Of a stretch of 64,000 bases of DNA, positions 52,778 to 63,910 are shown piece by piece. This DNA comes from Leishmania donovani (Eukaryota > Euglenozoa > Kinetoplastea > Trypanosomatida > Trypanosomatidae), in contig NC_018237.1 of the NCBI RefSeq assembly GCF_000227135.1, positions 145,548 through 209,547 of the forward strand. Direction: 5' to 3'. How positions within the stretch are numbered: position 1 is the first letter of the stretch; each line of letters opens with the position of its first letter. The notes below the pieces were generated by a model. That model was not told where the DNA came from. It searched no databases and saw nothing but the letters and a program-made list of their open reading frames with translations. The translations under genes and the position numbers were made by a program.

Positions 52778-53531
52778 TTTCCCGCGCGTGCGTGAGGTGT
52801 TTGTGCCCCCCCCCCCAGAAAAAAAAACAAAATGGCACGATGCGGCACACGCGGGCACATGGTCACTGCCTGATACGTTTTTTTTTTTCGTTGATGTTGT
52901 ATGTTGCGGTGATGCTCGCGTTGCTTGTCAGTCACTCGGTGTCTTGCTCTCCCTTCTCTCTCCGTGTGTCTTTACGACATTTTCTTTGTTATGGCGAGTG
53001 GTGGTGGCGGTGGCCGCGTTGCCTTGTTGGTTCTCCATGCGCTTTTCTGCACTGCATTTTTTGTGTGGTTCTTCGTTGCTGCTGCTGCTGCCGCTGTGTG
53101 GTGCCCTTGTCCGCGCGGTCGCCTCCTGTGTATTTCCCCTTCTTTCTTTGGCTTTCATTCGGGGTCACTGTCACTGGGACGCACACCACGCCACCCTTCT
53201 CGCGACTCCACGCACCCTAGTGCCATTCCCTCAGCACACGCATGCTCTGTGCTATTTCCTTGTGTGTAGGGGGGTGCGTTTTCTTTTGCCCTCGTTCGTC
53301 AGTGTCCTTCTCTTCATTTTCTTTGGCGTCTTTGGTGCTCTTGCTCCCCCGCCCTCCTCCGGCCCCGTATTTGTGTGTGTGTGTGTGTGTGTGTTGTCTT
53401 GCTAGTCTGCTTCTTGTGCGCCATGACGCTTGGCTCCTCTATGAGGCCTCGACCATGCCTTGTCATGGAAGGCGTGGGTGGTCATACCTTGGCGGAGGGC
53501 AGCAGCTGGGGGTGAGCGTGGCAGAACACAT

Positions 53532-53735
53532 GAATATATATATATATACATATACACATATATGCATACACATATATACATGCATATATATACNNNNNNN
53601 NNNNNNNNNNNNNNNNNNNNNNNNNNNNNNNNNNNNNNNNNNNNNNNNNNNNNNNNNNNNNNNNNNNNNNNNNNNNNNNNNNNNNNNNNNNNATATATAT
53701 ATATATATACATGCATATATGTGTATATGTATATG
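53532..53735. repeat. AT-rich microsatellite interrupted by a gap
   Basis: TA, CATATA and TGCATATA units on both sides of a 99-N gap (53594-53692). The two sides are close to reverse complements of each other, so the tract could form a hairpin; its true length is unknown. Confidence 0.85.
53594..53692. other. Assembly gap (99 N) in AT microsatellite
   Basis: Fixed-size gap inside simple-sequence DNA. Confidence 0.95.
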
Positions 53736-55583
53736 ACGAAGCTGGTGCCGCTTTACTTGACGCGACGCCTCGTGCTTTCCATGCTCTTCTCTGTCGTGCC
53801 TGCACCTGGACCCTTGGTGGGGCTCCGCAGCGATGGGGAGGATGCGAAACAACGGAGGAATGTACGCCGCAGACGCATACTTCAAAGTTTCCGCTCCGGA
53901 TATGTCTGGGCGCATATGCATGTACATCCCGTGTCCGTGTGACCCGAGCGGGCCGTAACACGAAGTGGCACGGCGGGCGCAGTCATGTCTGTTGTCCCCT
54001 CCACCCCTCCGAGATGTGCAGGCAAGCGGCGTGTGTACGAACAGGAAAGCCAGCATGCAGCGAGTGCGGCCTCCATGATTACTTGGTGGTGCCAGCCCGC
54101 CAGATTCCTCCTCGCTGCGATAATGTGCAAGGCTACATGTGTGCAGGTCGTCCATTCCTTTTCTTGCCCCCCCCACCGCCCTCCGCTCCTCCTCCCCCTC
54201 ACTCCCTATCCCGTCTCGCCTTCCCTCATCAGCGGATCCCATTATGCCGATCGCCTCGACCTCCACTTCGCGGCTCTTCGAAGCGGCGCAGACGCCGCTT
54301 TTGGCGTGGTGTTGCCTGCCTGCTTTCTCCTGCATCCGTGCACGCACTGCACTGAATCAAGCCGCCCCCTCCCCCCTCCTCGGCCTCCGGCCGCTGCTTG
54401 CATCGTCTTTGTGCACGTTTTCTTTGGTTTGTTGAGCCCCGCGAACCAAACTTTCACCGGCTCTCTCTCTCCTCCTCTTCGCCTCCCCGCCCTTCCAAGC
54501 CTCCCACACCTTTCCGTGTGCCTTCTTCAACTGCCATCCACATAAGCGACTTTCAACCGGCTCGGTGCCTCTCTGCCAGTTACAGATGTATGTGTGTATT
54601 CGATGGTGAAACGAGGGAGGAGGGAAGGGCGCGTACTGGGCATGGGATGCCGGATGCCGAACTCTCGCCCACTTGCGCGCTCTCCTCATTGCCGTCTCCT
54701 CTCCTCTCCTCCTGAAGCGAGCACGTGCGTGCGCGACAGTCCCTGCGCGAGTCTTTGCTTGTCGCGAAATCTTCTTATTCTTTGTGTGCCGATCGTGGTG
54801 CCCCTCACTCGAGGCATAACCCTGCCACGATATCAGGGGAAAGGACCGAGAGTTCTATGTTCAATCGAGGCGCAGTGTGTATTCGACCTGTCAGTGTCAC
54901 TTGCAGTTTCCATCCACTGTGCGAAAGTGCCCCTGCCACCGTAGTGGACCTCATGGGCGGCCCCTTCTCTCTCTCCCTCTCCCGTGATGTTCATTGTCCT
55001 AGCCTCCAGAGGAAGGCCCCGCTCACCCCCCAGTGAGACCAGAAGGTGGAGGCACAGGCGGCTCCACACACTCGCCAGTACACACATACATCGTATCCGC
55101 TTATCGCTGCTCTGCAAGAAGACGCACTCCGCTCCTGCCGGTGTGACCCTTGGCGTGAGCGGCGCGACCGCACGCGCCACCCTCCTAGAAGTCGGATCGA
55201 CGGAGACGAATATGCCGCCTCGCTCAACGGGCTCGGTGTAGCTCTCTTTCTCACCCGCTTCTCCTCTTGCCCCGGGCACGGAAAGGAAGTACATGCATGC
55301 ATGTGTGTCTCTGTGTAGGGGTGCATCCTTACGTACCTCTTGTACATCAGCTGCCACCTTGGCGTTTTGTGTTCTACGCGTGCGCCACTTTATGCTCGTG
55401 CTCCCTTTCTTCCTCGGCCATTACTGCCGGCGAATGCCCCTCAGTCGATGCAGGCGTCTCCGTGAAGGCGTCTGCGCGTATCACGGTGTCTACCCCGTCG
55501 CCTCCTTTGGCCCGCTAGCCGTGGGGGAATCTCCTGTGAGAGTCGCTCGCTAGCAAAACTACGAGGCCAGCATTGAAGAAAGC

Positions 55584-58500
55584 ATGAGGGCGTCGTACAT
55601 GACGTTCATTCTCAGCTACTACCCCAGCCTGGACCCCAACCTGCCTCGACCCCCGCGACACAGTTCCCATGCGGTGTACCGCCAGGAGGGCGAGTCACGG
55701 TCAGTGACTGGAGTAGCAGCAGCTGCTGCAACACCCTGGACGGCAGCGGAGCCGTCGCTACCCACAGGGCTGACTTGCGCGATTCCGCTGGCGTTCGCGG
55801 CCGCCCACCCGCTCGCCAGACTCGCAACGGAGAAGAGCGCGGCCGGATACCGTGCATGCGGTGTGCTGGTGTGGCGCCGCCCGTTGTTGAGGCCTCTATC
55901 CACGAATGGCGCACCAGCGGGGCGGAGTAGCAGACGCAACGCACGCAGCGCCTGTAGCCGCAGCGGCGGCCAAAGAAACAGCTCTCGCTCATCGTCGGCG
56001 TCCTCGTAGTCGTTGCGGGCAGGCCCCGGGACTGTAGGCCCACCACCGGGCCTGTGCGTTCGCAGGGACGCCGTCTTCTCCTCGCAGGTGGCGCAGGCGC
56101 AAGACCTCCACGGAGAGAACAGCAGCCGTTGGGAAATGAGCGAAGAGCTGATGCTGCTCAGCCCCCTTTGCGTCCAGTCGTCAAGGGTGCCAACGTGCAT
56201 CCCGTCTCGCCAAGGGCGAAGCGGCAACTTGGCGGTTGACGGCACGACATGTCCGCCGCAGCGACCGTTGGTATTGCCCACTGAATCCAGCATAGTAGTG
56301 TTGCTGCACGCCTACAGGGAGGCTGCGAGGGAGCTCGAAGAGGAGACAAAGCAGGCGAACGCCGAGCAGGGAAGGCGCGGAGCTGCTACGACCGAACCCA
56401 CATCGGCGATCTGGCAGGCATTGCAACCGCTGCTGTGGTGGCTAGAGAGTTGCGTGCGACCAGCGCAGTCGCGTCTTCACCGCGAATGCGCAGAATGCCG
56501 TATGGTTGACGGCGCCAGTGACGCCGCAGTTGGGAGGCGTGGCCTCTCAGATGGCAAGCGCGCCTCTGCGCTGGCGTGGCCGCCGTGCCTGTCGTGCGCG
56601 CTTCGCCTCTCCGTGTCCCCCCCCCACCGCGATGCCGCGGCAGCGTCGCCGGCGTGAGGCCGCTGCAAAACAACGAACACCGCTGAATCTTCTCAAAAGT
56701 GCAGCATCCGTGCAGTGGTGTCCGCACGCTGTCGTGGAGGTCGGGCTCTGCGGCCTCAGCAACGGATCGCCGCTCCCGTTTTCCTCCCAAGCGTTTTGAG
56801 CTCACTGGGTCACCGCCGTACCGGCGGCAGCGCCTTCGCCTCGTTGCAAAACCCTTTGATTTCCCGTGGGCAGCCGCTGTGGGGCCTTGCACAGCAGCGG
56901 CGTGATCGCTGGCTCCTCGAGCTGTGCAGCCTGGAGGACGTTGGGGCCCGCACCGCACCGACTAACTCCGTCGCGCACGCGCCAACAGGCTGCAGGCACG
57001 ATGCAAATGACGCGGATATGCAGCGCGACGAAGATGAGCCCCTGAGCCGACGACGAGGCGATGCCTCGTCCCCGGCAACGCGGCTACTCGCCTCGCTTCC
57101 GGTGCCCCTCCTACCTCTCCACACGTTAGACCTCAGCCTTCGCACAGATCTGGGTTCTTTGGAGGACGGTCTATCACAGTGGGCCGCCGCATTTTACTAC
57201 TGCGCTGCCTTCGCCGACTGAGTATGATGGGATGCCGGCAGCCGCAGCACCTTCGATGGCTCTCAGACATGCCAGCCGATTCGCTGGAGGTACTGAACAT
57301 TTCAGGCTGCTATGCGCTGCTTCATCTGCGCCCCGTGCGGCGGCTCTCGTCGCTGCGGCAGCTGAAGACAGCACGGCTGCATCAGCTGGGACGTCTGGGT
57401 TGGTGGGGCAACGCTGCTAACGTGGATACGTCCTTGACGGGGCGGGCCGCCGGCGGCGACTCCGTCCGTGACTGGCCAGTATGTCTGGAGGAGCTGGACC
57501 TCTCGTGTATGCAGCGACGCACACGCCCTATCGCAGACTTTGCCTGCATCGGACTGCTCGCCTGGCTGCTGCGGCTCTCTGTTGCCGCTCCGCAAGAGGA
57601 GCAGTCGGCCCGCGCGGACACCACACGTGCCGGTGCACCGCAACCGCAGCCGCGCCGCCGCCGCCGCCGTCGCCGAGCTCAGCAGCCTGACCGAGGCTGT
57701 CCTCATCGACTGTCGCTTCGCACGCGACTCGACTCCTCTCTCCAACTTGACCTCGTGTCGCCACCTCTTTGCTTCGGATCACCATCAGGTGAAGAATCTC
57801 GAGCATCTTGCCACCTGCACGGCTCTGGAAGAGCCTTCCCTGATCCACTACACGAATCTCAGTGGCATCTCCGCCCTGCGCTCGTTGCGCCAGCTTCGCG
57901 CTCTGTACATTATACTCACAGCAGTGCGTGAGATGTGCGCTGGGTAGTCCACCCGCTCGCCGAAGAAGTCCCCTCGCGGTATCGTCGTCCTCGTCATGGA
58001 CTGCGCCGACGCGTCTTGCGTGGCACTGTGACCACCACTGCCGACGCGAGGGACGTCAGCGGCGAATACAATTCTTCACCTGGTTGGTGCCCCAGACATG
58101 GCATTTGCGAGGCATCACCGAGCTGGAAAGCGCGGCGTCGATGAAGAACGTGCGCGTCCTGCACACGACCTCGCAGAAACGGGGGCAGAGGTGGAAGCTG
58201 GGCCGGGGTCGGACAGTGACGCCGAAAACGGCGCCAGCGGAAGTGCGCGTGCTGCCTGGTCAGAAGCGCTCACACTGAGCGACTCACGCCTTCTCAAGGA
58301 CATACGTGCGCTAGGTGCCCTGCCGAGGCTGCAGCAGTTATACCTGAATGACTGCGTGTCCGTCCACACGCTGGGAAGCGTCACTGCAGAAGGTTAGCAC
58401 CACGCTTTATGCCCACCATCGCCATGGTCATCGAATGGTTGTCGACGCTGTGGTGATACAAGCGCGCTGCACGGCGGCCTAAGCCGGCGGTGGCACGCGC

Positions 58501-58979
58501 CGTTCTCGAAGCTGATGACCGCTGTGCGCTCTGCGACAGCCGCTGTGGTTGGGTGGTTGGCGCGCGCCTCTCCGTCTCCCTCTCCACTGCGGTCGCCGTC
58601 AGGAGCCTCGTCTGACGCGCATCTGGCTTGTTGCATCGAGGTTGCGTCACCGCACGCAGCCTCGATGCAACAGTCACGCATGTCGGACACCCCTTGCAGT
58701 CTCGCGCGGCTGCATTCGACACTCCGCTACTTGAATGCGTTGGGCGGTAAGGCGCTGGTGGACGGCTCCGCCATTGGCAGTCTTGAGCATCTAGAGCACC
58801 CGCACGCCCCTTTCACCAGCATGCGCGGCGTGCAGTGGATACGCAGATGCCACTTGCTGAAGGTGCTGGATCTAGCTAACTCACCGTGCTGTGTACGGGG
58901 CGGCCAAGGCGACTCTGGAGGAGGAGCTGCAGCAGTGCTTGCCGGAGCTGGAGCTCCTGAGCAGCAGACCAGTGGATGA
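55584..58979 (+). pseudogene. Leucine-rich-repeat protein pseudogene
   Basis: Coding-like sequence over 3.4 kb in changing frames. One frame holds 55584-56009, 56013-56657 and 56715-57221, separated by in-frame stops. LRR-like text then appears in a second frame at about 57180-57600 (SLEVLNISGCYALLHL, CLEELDLSC). It returns to the first frame from about 57675 to 57947 (VAELSSLTEAVLIDCRF, ISALRSLRQLRALYI). It passes briefly to a third frame near 58085-58165 (ITELESAASMKNVRVL) and ends in the first (LGALPRLQQLYLNDCVSV at about 58310-58363; RCHLLKVLDLANSP near 58850). At least four frame changes and several stops make a single sequencing error unlikely, so this looks like a decayed gene of the large trypanosomatid leucine-rich-repeat class. 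A poor consensus cannot be excluded. Confidence 0.65.
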
Positions 58980-59927
58980 GTTGTCACCGAGCTGCTCTTA
59001 GGAAAGCGTACGGCAGGGTGCAGCGGCGAAAGTCTACGTCGGTGCTGAGAGTGCAACCGCGATCTACCGTGGTCGCGTGTGATTTCTTTCTCTTGGGGGT
59101 GGAGAGGAGGTGTGTGTGCGGTGGTACGAACGGGCAGGTAAAGACCCGTATCTGGTGGCACACAGGCACGCACGCGCACACGCAGAGATACGCTGCGGCG
59201 GCGGCTGCCACACCTCGAAGACTTCGAGAAAGAGAGAGAAATGGAAAGGAAAGTGGAATGGTGGCGTCAGAGGTATACGCTTGTGAAGTCGGGTCAGGGG
59301 AAGGAGGCAGAGGGGTTGGGGCACGACGGCACCTCCCTTGTCAGCTGCACGCTGCGTGCCTGTTGAGGGGGGGGGGGCGGACGCGTCAGCAGAGCGCGAG
59401 ACGAGAACTCCCCGTCCCGTCCGCCGCCGTCACTCCCCCCCCCCTCTGCTCCTCTTCGGCTACTTTGCTGATCGTTCCACGCCTGTTCGATTTTTTTTGT
59501 TGTTGATCCCATGTTCGCCCCCTCCCCCTCGTCCGCCTCGTTTCTGTTCTTCCCGCCGTACACACACACACATACACATGTATGTCTGTGCCTCTGTGGG
59601 ACGGACGGCCTCTCTGAATGCATCCGTCTCCCATCTCTTCGGGGCGTGTTGGGGCAGACGGCCGAAGCCGTGTTTCTTAGTCTTCTCCTTTTTTTGCGGC
59701 CCCCACGTCAACCTTCTGTTTGCAGTGTGCTTCGCTTTTACAAGCACGACTCTCGCTCCATCTTCTCATTCTGCCGCACGCGCCTTCGCCACTGCCACAT
59801 CAGCACACCCTGTTCACATCCTAAGCGCCTGCCACACGCACTTCTCTCAAAAAGCGAACCGATAAGCGGTCAAGCAAGGATCTTGTCAGCTCTTCCTCCG
59901 CGCGTACTCTGCAACGAACGAAACAAA
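58980..59927. other. Spacer before the small zinc-finger gene
   Basis: No gene recognised; G run at 59367-59378, C run at 59436-59443 and a CA run at 59562-59578. The frame of the downstream gene is open far upstream (to 59511) but translates to low-complexity sequence. Confidence 0.5.
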
Positions 59928-60179
59928 ATGCCGTCTGGAAATGGATGTCGTGCCAATCAGCGCCGTGAGCGCGAGATGAAGAAGGCGCAGAGCGCCGGCG
60001 TCAAGCACACTTCCGAGGACATGAAGAAGCACGAGCAGAGCAAGAACGCCATTCAGTGCAAGGTTTGCCTTCAGGGCTTCCCCCGCACGGTGCGCCGCCC
60101 GGAGCTGGAGCAGCACTTCGAGAAGCACGCAAAAATAGGCAAGTGCTTCGAGGAGGTGTTTCCCGACTTTACGGAGTAA
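59928..60179 (+). CDS. Small C2H2 zinc-finger protein (At2g23090/ZNF706-like)
   Basis: 83 aa. A basic, Gln/Lys-rich N-terminal half (MPSGNGCRANQRREREMKKA start) resembles the 4F5/SERF-like segment of this family. It is followed by one zinc finger with ligands C44-x2-C47-x15-H63-x3-H67 within QCKVCLQGF, then an acidic tail ending FPDFTE. Size, order and the IQCKVC signature match the conserved eukaryotic At2g23090/ZNF706-type small zinc-finger proteins, whose cellular role is poorly defined. The start is the first ATG after a long non-coding stretch and leaves a full family-sized protein. The 3' end (from 60132) is repeated after a gap at 60661-60709, so a second copy or an unmerged contig end lies beside it. 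Confidence 0.9.
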   Translation: MPSGNGCRANQRREREMKKAQSAGVKHTSEDMKKHEQSKNAIQCKVCLQGFPRTVRRPELEQHFEKHAKIGKCFEEVFPDFTE

Positions 60180-61090
60180 AATGGAAAGAAGCAAACAAAA
60201 ACGAAGGTAGTCTGTAAAAGTGTACGCCTTCCCACAAAAAACAACGACGACCAAGTCAGCAACGAAAGAAAGAAGACGCATGCGCCACCGGAGCGCATCT
60301 ACCGCTGCTGCGCCACAGCTGCGTCATCTGGTTGTGTGGGACGAAGCGTCCAGCCGTGGCATCGGGGCCATGCGTCCAATGGGCTCTTTCCGCCCTTTCC
60401 TCGTCCCTTCCTCGGATACGTGCTGAACGGCCCGCGCCAGACGGGCTTGGGTGGACTGCATACCTTGATTCCAGCGGGCAGCGTCCAGGGTTTCATTCGA
60501 GGGCAGCAAGCCGTGGCGTCTGTCGTGCGGGATAGCAGAGGGTGGTGGTCTCTCGATGCATNNNNNNNNNNNNNNNNNNNNNNNNNNNNNNNNNNNNNNN
60601 NNNNNNNNNNNNNNNNNNNNNNNNNNNNNNNNNNNNNNNNNNNNNNNNNNNNNNNNNNNNAAAATAGGCAAGTGCTTCGAGGAGGTGTTTCCCGACTTTA
60701 CGGAGTAAAATGGAAAGAAGCAAACAAAAACGAAGGTAGTCTGTAAAAGTGTACGCCTTCCCACAAAAAACAACGACGACCAAGTCAGCAACGAAAGAAA
60801 GAAGACGCATGCGCCACCGGAGCGCATCTACCGCTGCTGCGCCACAGCTGCGTCATCTGGTTGTGTGGGACGAAGCGTCCAGCCGTGGCATCGGGGCCAT
60901 GCGTCCAATGGGCTCTTTCCGCCCTTTCCTCGTCCCTTCCTCGGATACGTGCTGAACGGCCCGCGCCAGACGGGCTTGGGTGGACTGCATACCTTGATTC
61001 CAGCGGGCAGCGTCCAGGGTTTCATTCGAGGGCAGCAAGCCGTGGCGTCTGTCGTGCGGGATAGCAGAGGGTGGTGGTCTCTCGATGCAT
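60132..61090 (+). repeat. Zinc-finger gene tail and flank repeated across a gap
   Basis: 60132-60561 and 60661-61090 are the same 430 bases on both sides of a 99-N gap. Most likely an unmerged overlap; a true tandem duplication would imply a second zinc-finger gene hidden in the gap. Confidence 0.85.
60562..60660. other. Assembly gap (99 N)
   Basis: Flanks repeat each other as described for 60132-61090. Confidence 0.95.
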
Positions 61091-61850
61091 GTCGCATGAG
61101 CTCAAGGAGGATCATGGCCAGCTACAGGTCAGGGCCCTCTGAGACCTTGCACACCCTGCCTCTGTGCCATGCTTCGGCCTCAGTCGCCTCAAGCCACGGC
61201 ATCCCATAATATGTTGTGGTGCCTCTCCACATGGGAGTCTGGTGTACTGAATAGTGCAACCCGAGGCTGCTCTCGTCATGCTTCCGGCATCCGTGCCTCA
61301 CCAGCCCACACCTGGCTGGATGGAGGAGATGCGGCTCATGTTGCACACGTGCAGCTGGGGGCTCATTTGCATGCATGTCTTTGCGCCATGTTGTCCACCA
61401 CTCGGGCTCTTCTCATCTCTGCATATTTGTCTGAAATTCGACACACCGTACCAGCCATGCTTGGCAGCGTCTGCGTGCAGTGCTCGCAGTTTTCGGTCCA
61501 GGGGCGTGTTCCAGGACGCTCCTGTTGCCTGTGTTGTGTGTTGTGTGTGTGTGTGTGTTTGGATGGGTTGCCCACATGTGCCTCGACAAGTGGGACGCTG
61601 CCATGAGCCTGTGGCGGCACGGGGCACTCCACTCTCTCCTACATCCGCACGCCTCTAGCAGAAGGGGGGGGGGTTGGCAAGCGGAAGGGGCCNNNNNNNN
61701 NNNNNNNNNNNNNNNNNNNNNNNNNNNNNNNNNNNNNNNNNNNNNNNNNNNNNNNNNNNNNNNNNNNNNNNNNNNNNNNNNNNNNNNNNNNGGGGGGTTG
61801 GCAAGCGGAAGGGGGCCGTGCGGAGGCATGTGCCTGCGCACAGAAAACTC
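60866..61850 (-). repeat. Right arm of the large inverted repeat
   Basis: Reverse complement of the left arm (1035-2021). Identity is near perfect over 60866-61160 and again around the ttggcaagcggaagggg block at 61673-61692. The middle cannot be compared because the left arm has Ns there. The part between 61792 and 61850 is similar but diverged. The arm begins about 690 bases downstream of the zinc-finger gene stop. Confidence 0.75.
61693..61791. other. Assembly gap (99 N)
   Basis: Both sides carry a G run plus ttggcaagcggaagggg, so this is again an overlap left unmerged. Confidence 0.95.
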
Positions 61851-62500
61851 ACAGCTTATCGATCTGATGGGGGCATAGAGGGGCAGCCAAAGAGACCCGA
61901 CAGGGAATCCTACGCAGCGCGGGCGGGATGGGCGTATTCAGGTTACTTAATGCAACGCCACAGTGTAGAGCGAGGTGTGCCTTGAGCTTCGAAGGGCCCG
62001 AGAACCTCGTGTAGCATACCGGACACAGCGCAAGCTTGAACGCCCTCACAACAAGCACAGGCAGGGGCGGCGGCTCTGGCGGGCGCGTGGGAGTACACCA
62101 CAGTGCCAGCGCCCTAGTAGGCAGCTCACCATCTGCACTACATGCGGTCGCTGCCAGTTACCTGTTGCTGCGGAAGTTCAAAGTACGGATAGGTGCCCCT
62201 GTGGGGCTGGGCGAGGATGATCTCCTGCAGTCTCGTAAGCGCAGCATCGTTGCCCTTGTGTTGGAATGCTGCCGCCGAATAACTGGCATGATCTGTAGTG
62301 ACCCGCTCCAAGCGCCACCATGCCCGCGAGCCTATTCGGCACACCGCCAGGCCCCGCCCTGTCTGCGGACACCAAATGTCGGCAACCGTGCCGGAGGGCG
62401 GGCTGCAGGCTACTTGGTCTCCCCACAAAAAAAGAAGGAATGCTGGGCCCCTGTGTGATGCCACGCACGGAAGGGACCGGCACGGCCACTGGTGGAAATA
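61849..62500 (-). mobile_element. Minus-strand retroposon-like remnant with C2H2 finger
   Basis: A 69-codon minus-strand frame (62058 down to 61849) holds a canonical zinc finger, C12-x2-C15-x12-H28-x3-H32 followed by Cys, flanked by KLALCPVC and GPSKLKAHLALHC. Further minus-strand frames lie upstream at 62138-62489, in other phases. Ingi/L1Tc-type retroposons of trypanosomatids end their polyprotein with C2H2 fingers, and Leishmania keeps only degenerate copies (DIREs). Its direct continuation into the inverted-repeat arm fits a retroposon 3' end. No reverse-transcriptase motif was recognised, so the assignment is tentative. Confidence 0.35.
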
Positions 62501-62763
62501 GAAAGACTATAGATATGTATGAAGCAGCGGAGCGCGGCGGGCGGGAGTCGTCTCTCTGTTACGCACACACACACACACACGAAACAAGGACGTGTCTCTG
62601 CGTCCTTGCGTACTGCACGTTCGCTCTGATGCTGCTCGTTTTAGTTCTCCTCTTTTTGCGTTTCTCTGTCAAGGACGTCGCAAAACGTCGGCGCAAATAC
62701 CCATGCACGCGATGGCGCCACAGTGTGCCTGAGGTTGCGCGGAGCCACTACTCGATGACGGGG

Positions 62764-62798
<35 letters not shown>

Positions 62799-63713
62799 GG
62801 AGGGGGTGTGTATGTCCACATCGATGTATACGCGTATGTTTGTGTGCATTTACATGTATCTGTATATGTGAGCGTGTATACGTGGGTGCCTGTGTGGTTT
62901 TCGCTTCGCTCTTTCCTCCGTTTCTGTTTTTGTTGGCCTGTACCTTTATGTATCTCCCCTTCGGCGCCTCAACTTTCGTTGCACAGAGGGGCGGCGCTGC
63001 GCCAGCGTTTCTCTCTGCCCCGTCTGAAGTCTTCGACTCGTCGTCCCGGCAGCATATCGTCTTTCTCCCATCGATACCGCAGCTTCGGTCTCAAGGGAGG
63101 GGCAGCAGCCTGTTTCGATGAGGCGGCGGTGAGCCATGCATGCCTTCGGGGCCCTCCCCCTTACACCGTCTCTCCGGTCGTTTCACCGCCACTTCCGCCA
63201 CACGCGCGCATCCACTGAGCCTCTGCTTGTTTCCCTATGCAACACTGGAGATGTGAGCAACGGAGGCGAGGCACGAGCTCCCTTTCTACGCCGCTCTCCA
63301 TTGGGGGAGGAGAGATAAGGAGCGGAACGCCACATATGGAGAGCGTTACCGAGTGAGCGCCCACACACACACGCATAAACATCTTTTTTTATCCTCGTGG
63401 GTCGGCATCTTGGCCGAAGGCAACGGACAAATCTATAAGCCCCATGCACGGCACTTAAATGCACCGAACTAGGATGCCCATTGCAGCTTCATAATCTTCC
63501 GCTGCCAGAGCTGCGCGCCGCTTCTCAGTCATCCAAGCTTTCTGCGGGCTTCTCTTCCACCTCCCACCGTTCAGCAGCACTCCACGCATTCAGCACTGTT
63601 TCATCGCTTTCTCGCATGGCAAATAGAGATTCCCCGTAACATATAAAACGCAAGAGCTGCATTATGCATAATTTACATGAACACCTGATTCACTACACTT
63701 CGAGTTACTCTCC
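62501..63713. other. Spacer upstream of the GP63 gene
   Basis: GT run at 62766-62796, CA run at 62563-62580; no gene recognised. Sequence around 63390-63700 is less biased and probably forms the GP63 promoter-distal flank. Confidence 0.5.
62766..62796. repeat. (GT)n microsatellite
   Basis: Nearly pure GT run of about 31 bases upstream of the GP63 gene. Confidence 0.85.
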
Positions 63714-63776
63714 CTCTTCTCACCGCTCCGTAACCCTATCTACCCCTTGCCCTCTCCCTGTCCCCTCCCTCCCCAG
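63714..63776 (+). promoter_or_regulatory. Candidate spliced-leader acceptor of the GP63 gene
   Basis: A C/T-rich tract (cctgtcccctccctccccag at its end) terminates in CAG at 63774-63776, 134 bases before the start codon. Confidence 0.5.
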
Positions 63777-63910
63777 ATCCGCCAACGCATCCGATCCCGC
63801 TACACCCTCTCCCCCGCCCACACGCACGCGCACACCGCCGTGCACAAGCCCTCGCCCTCGCCGTCGCCACCACACCCCACTGCCCACAGCGCCCCCGCGC
63901 CTGCAGAGCC

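Larger units (their letters stand above)
52778..55583. other. Spacer with AT microsatellite
   Basis: No accepted gene. Contains homopolymers (C run at 52806-52815, T run at 52880-52889), a GT run at 53373-53394, and a large AT/CATATA microsatellite interrupted by a gap. Confidence 0.5.

Noticed and set aside
57232..57420. Small Ala-rich frame inside the LRR region
   Set aside because: Alternative-frame shadow; the LRR pattern is in the neighbouring frame at that point.
19541..62796. Regularly repeated short units considered as CRISPR-like
   Set aside because: All are simple dinucleotide or GTGTGC tracts without spacers, in a eukaryotic genome.
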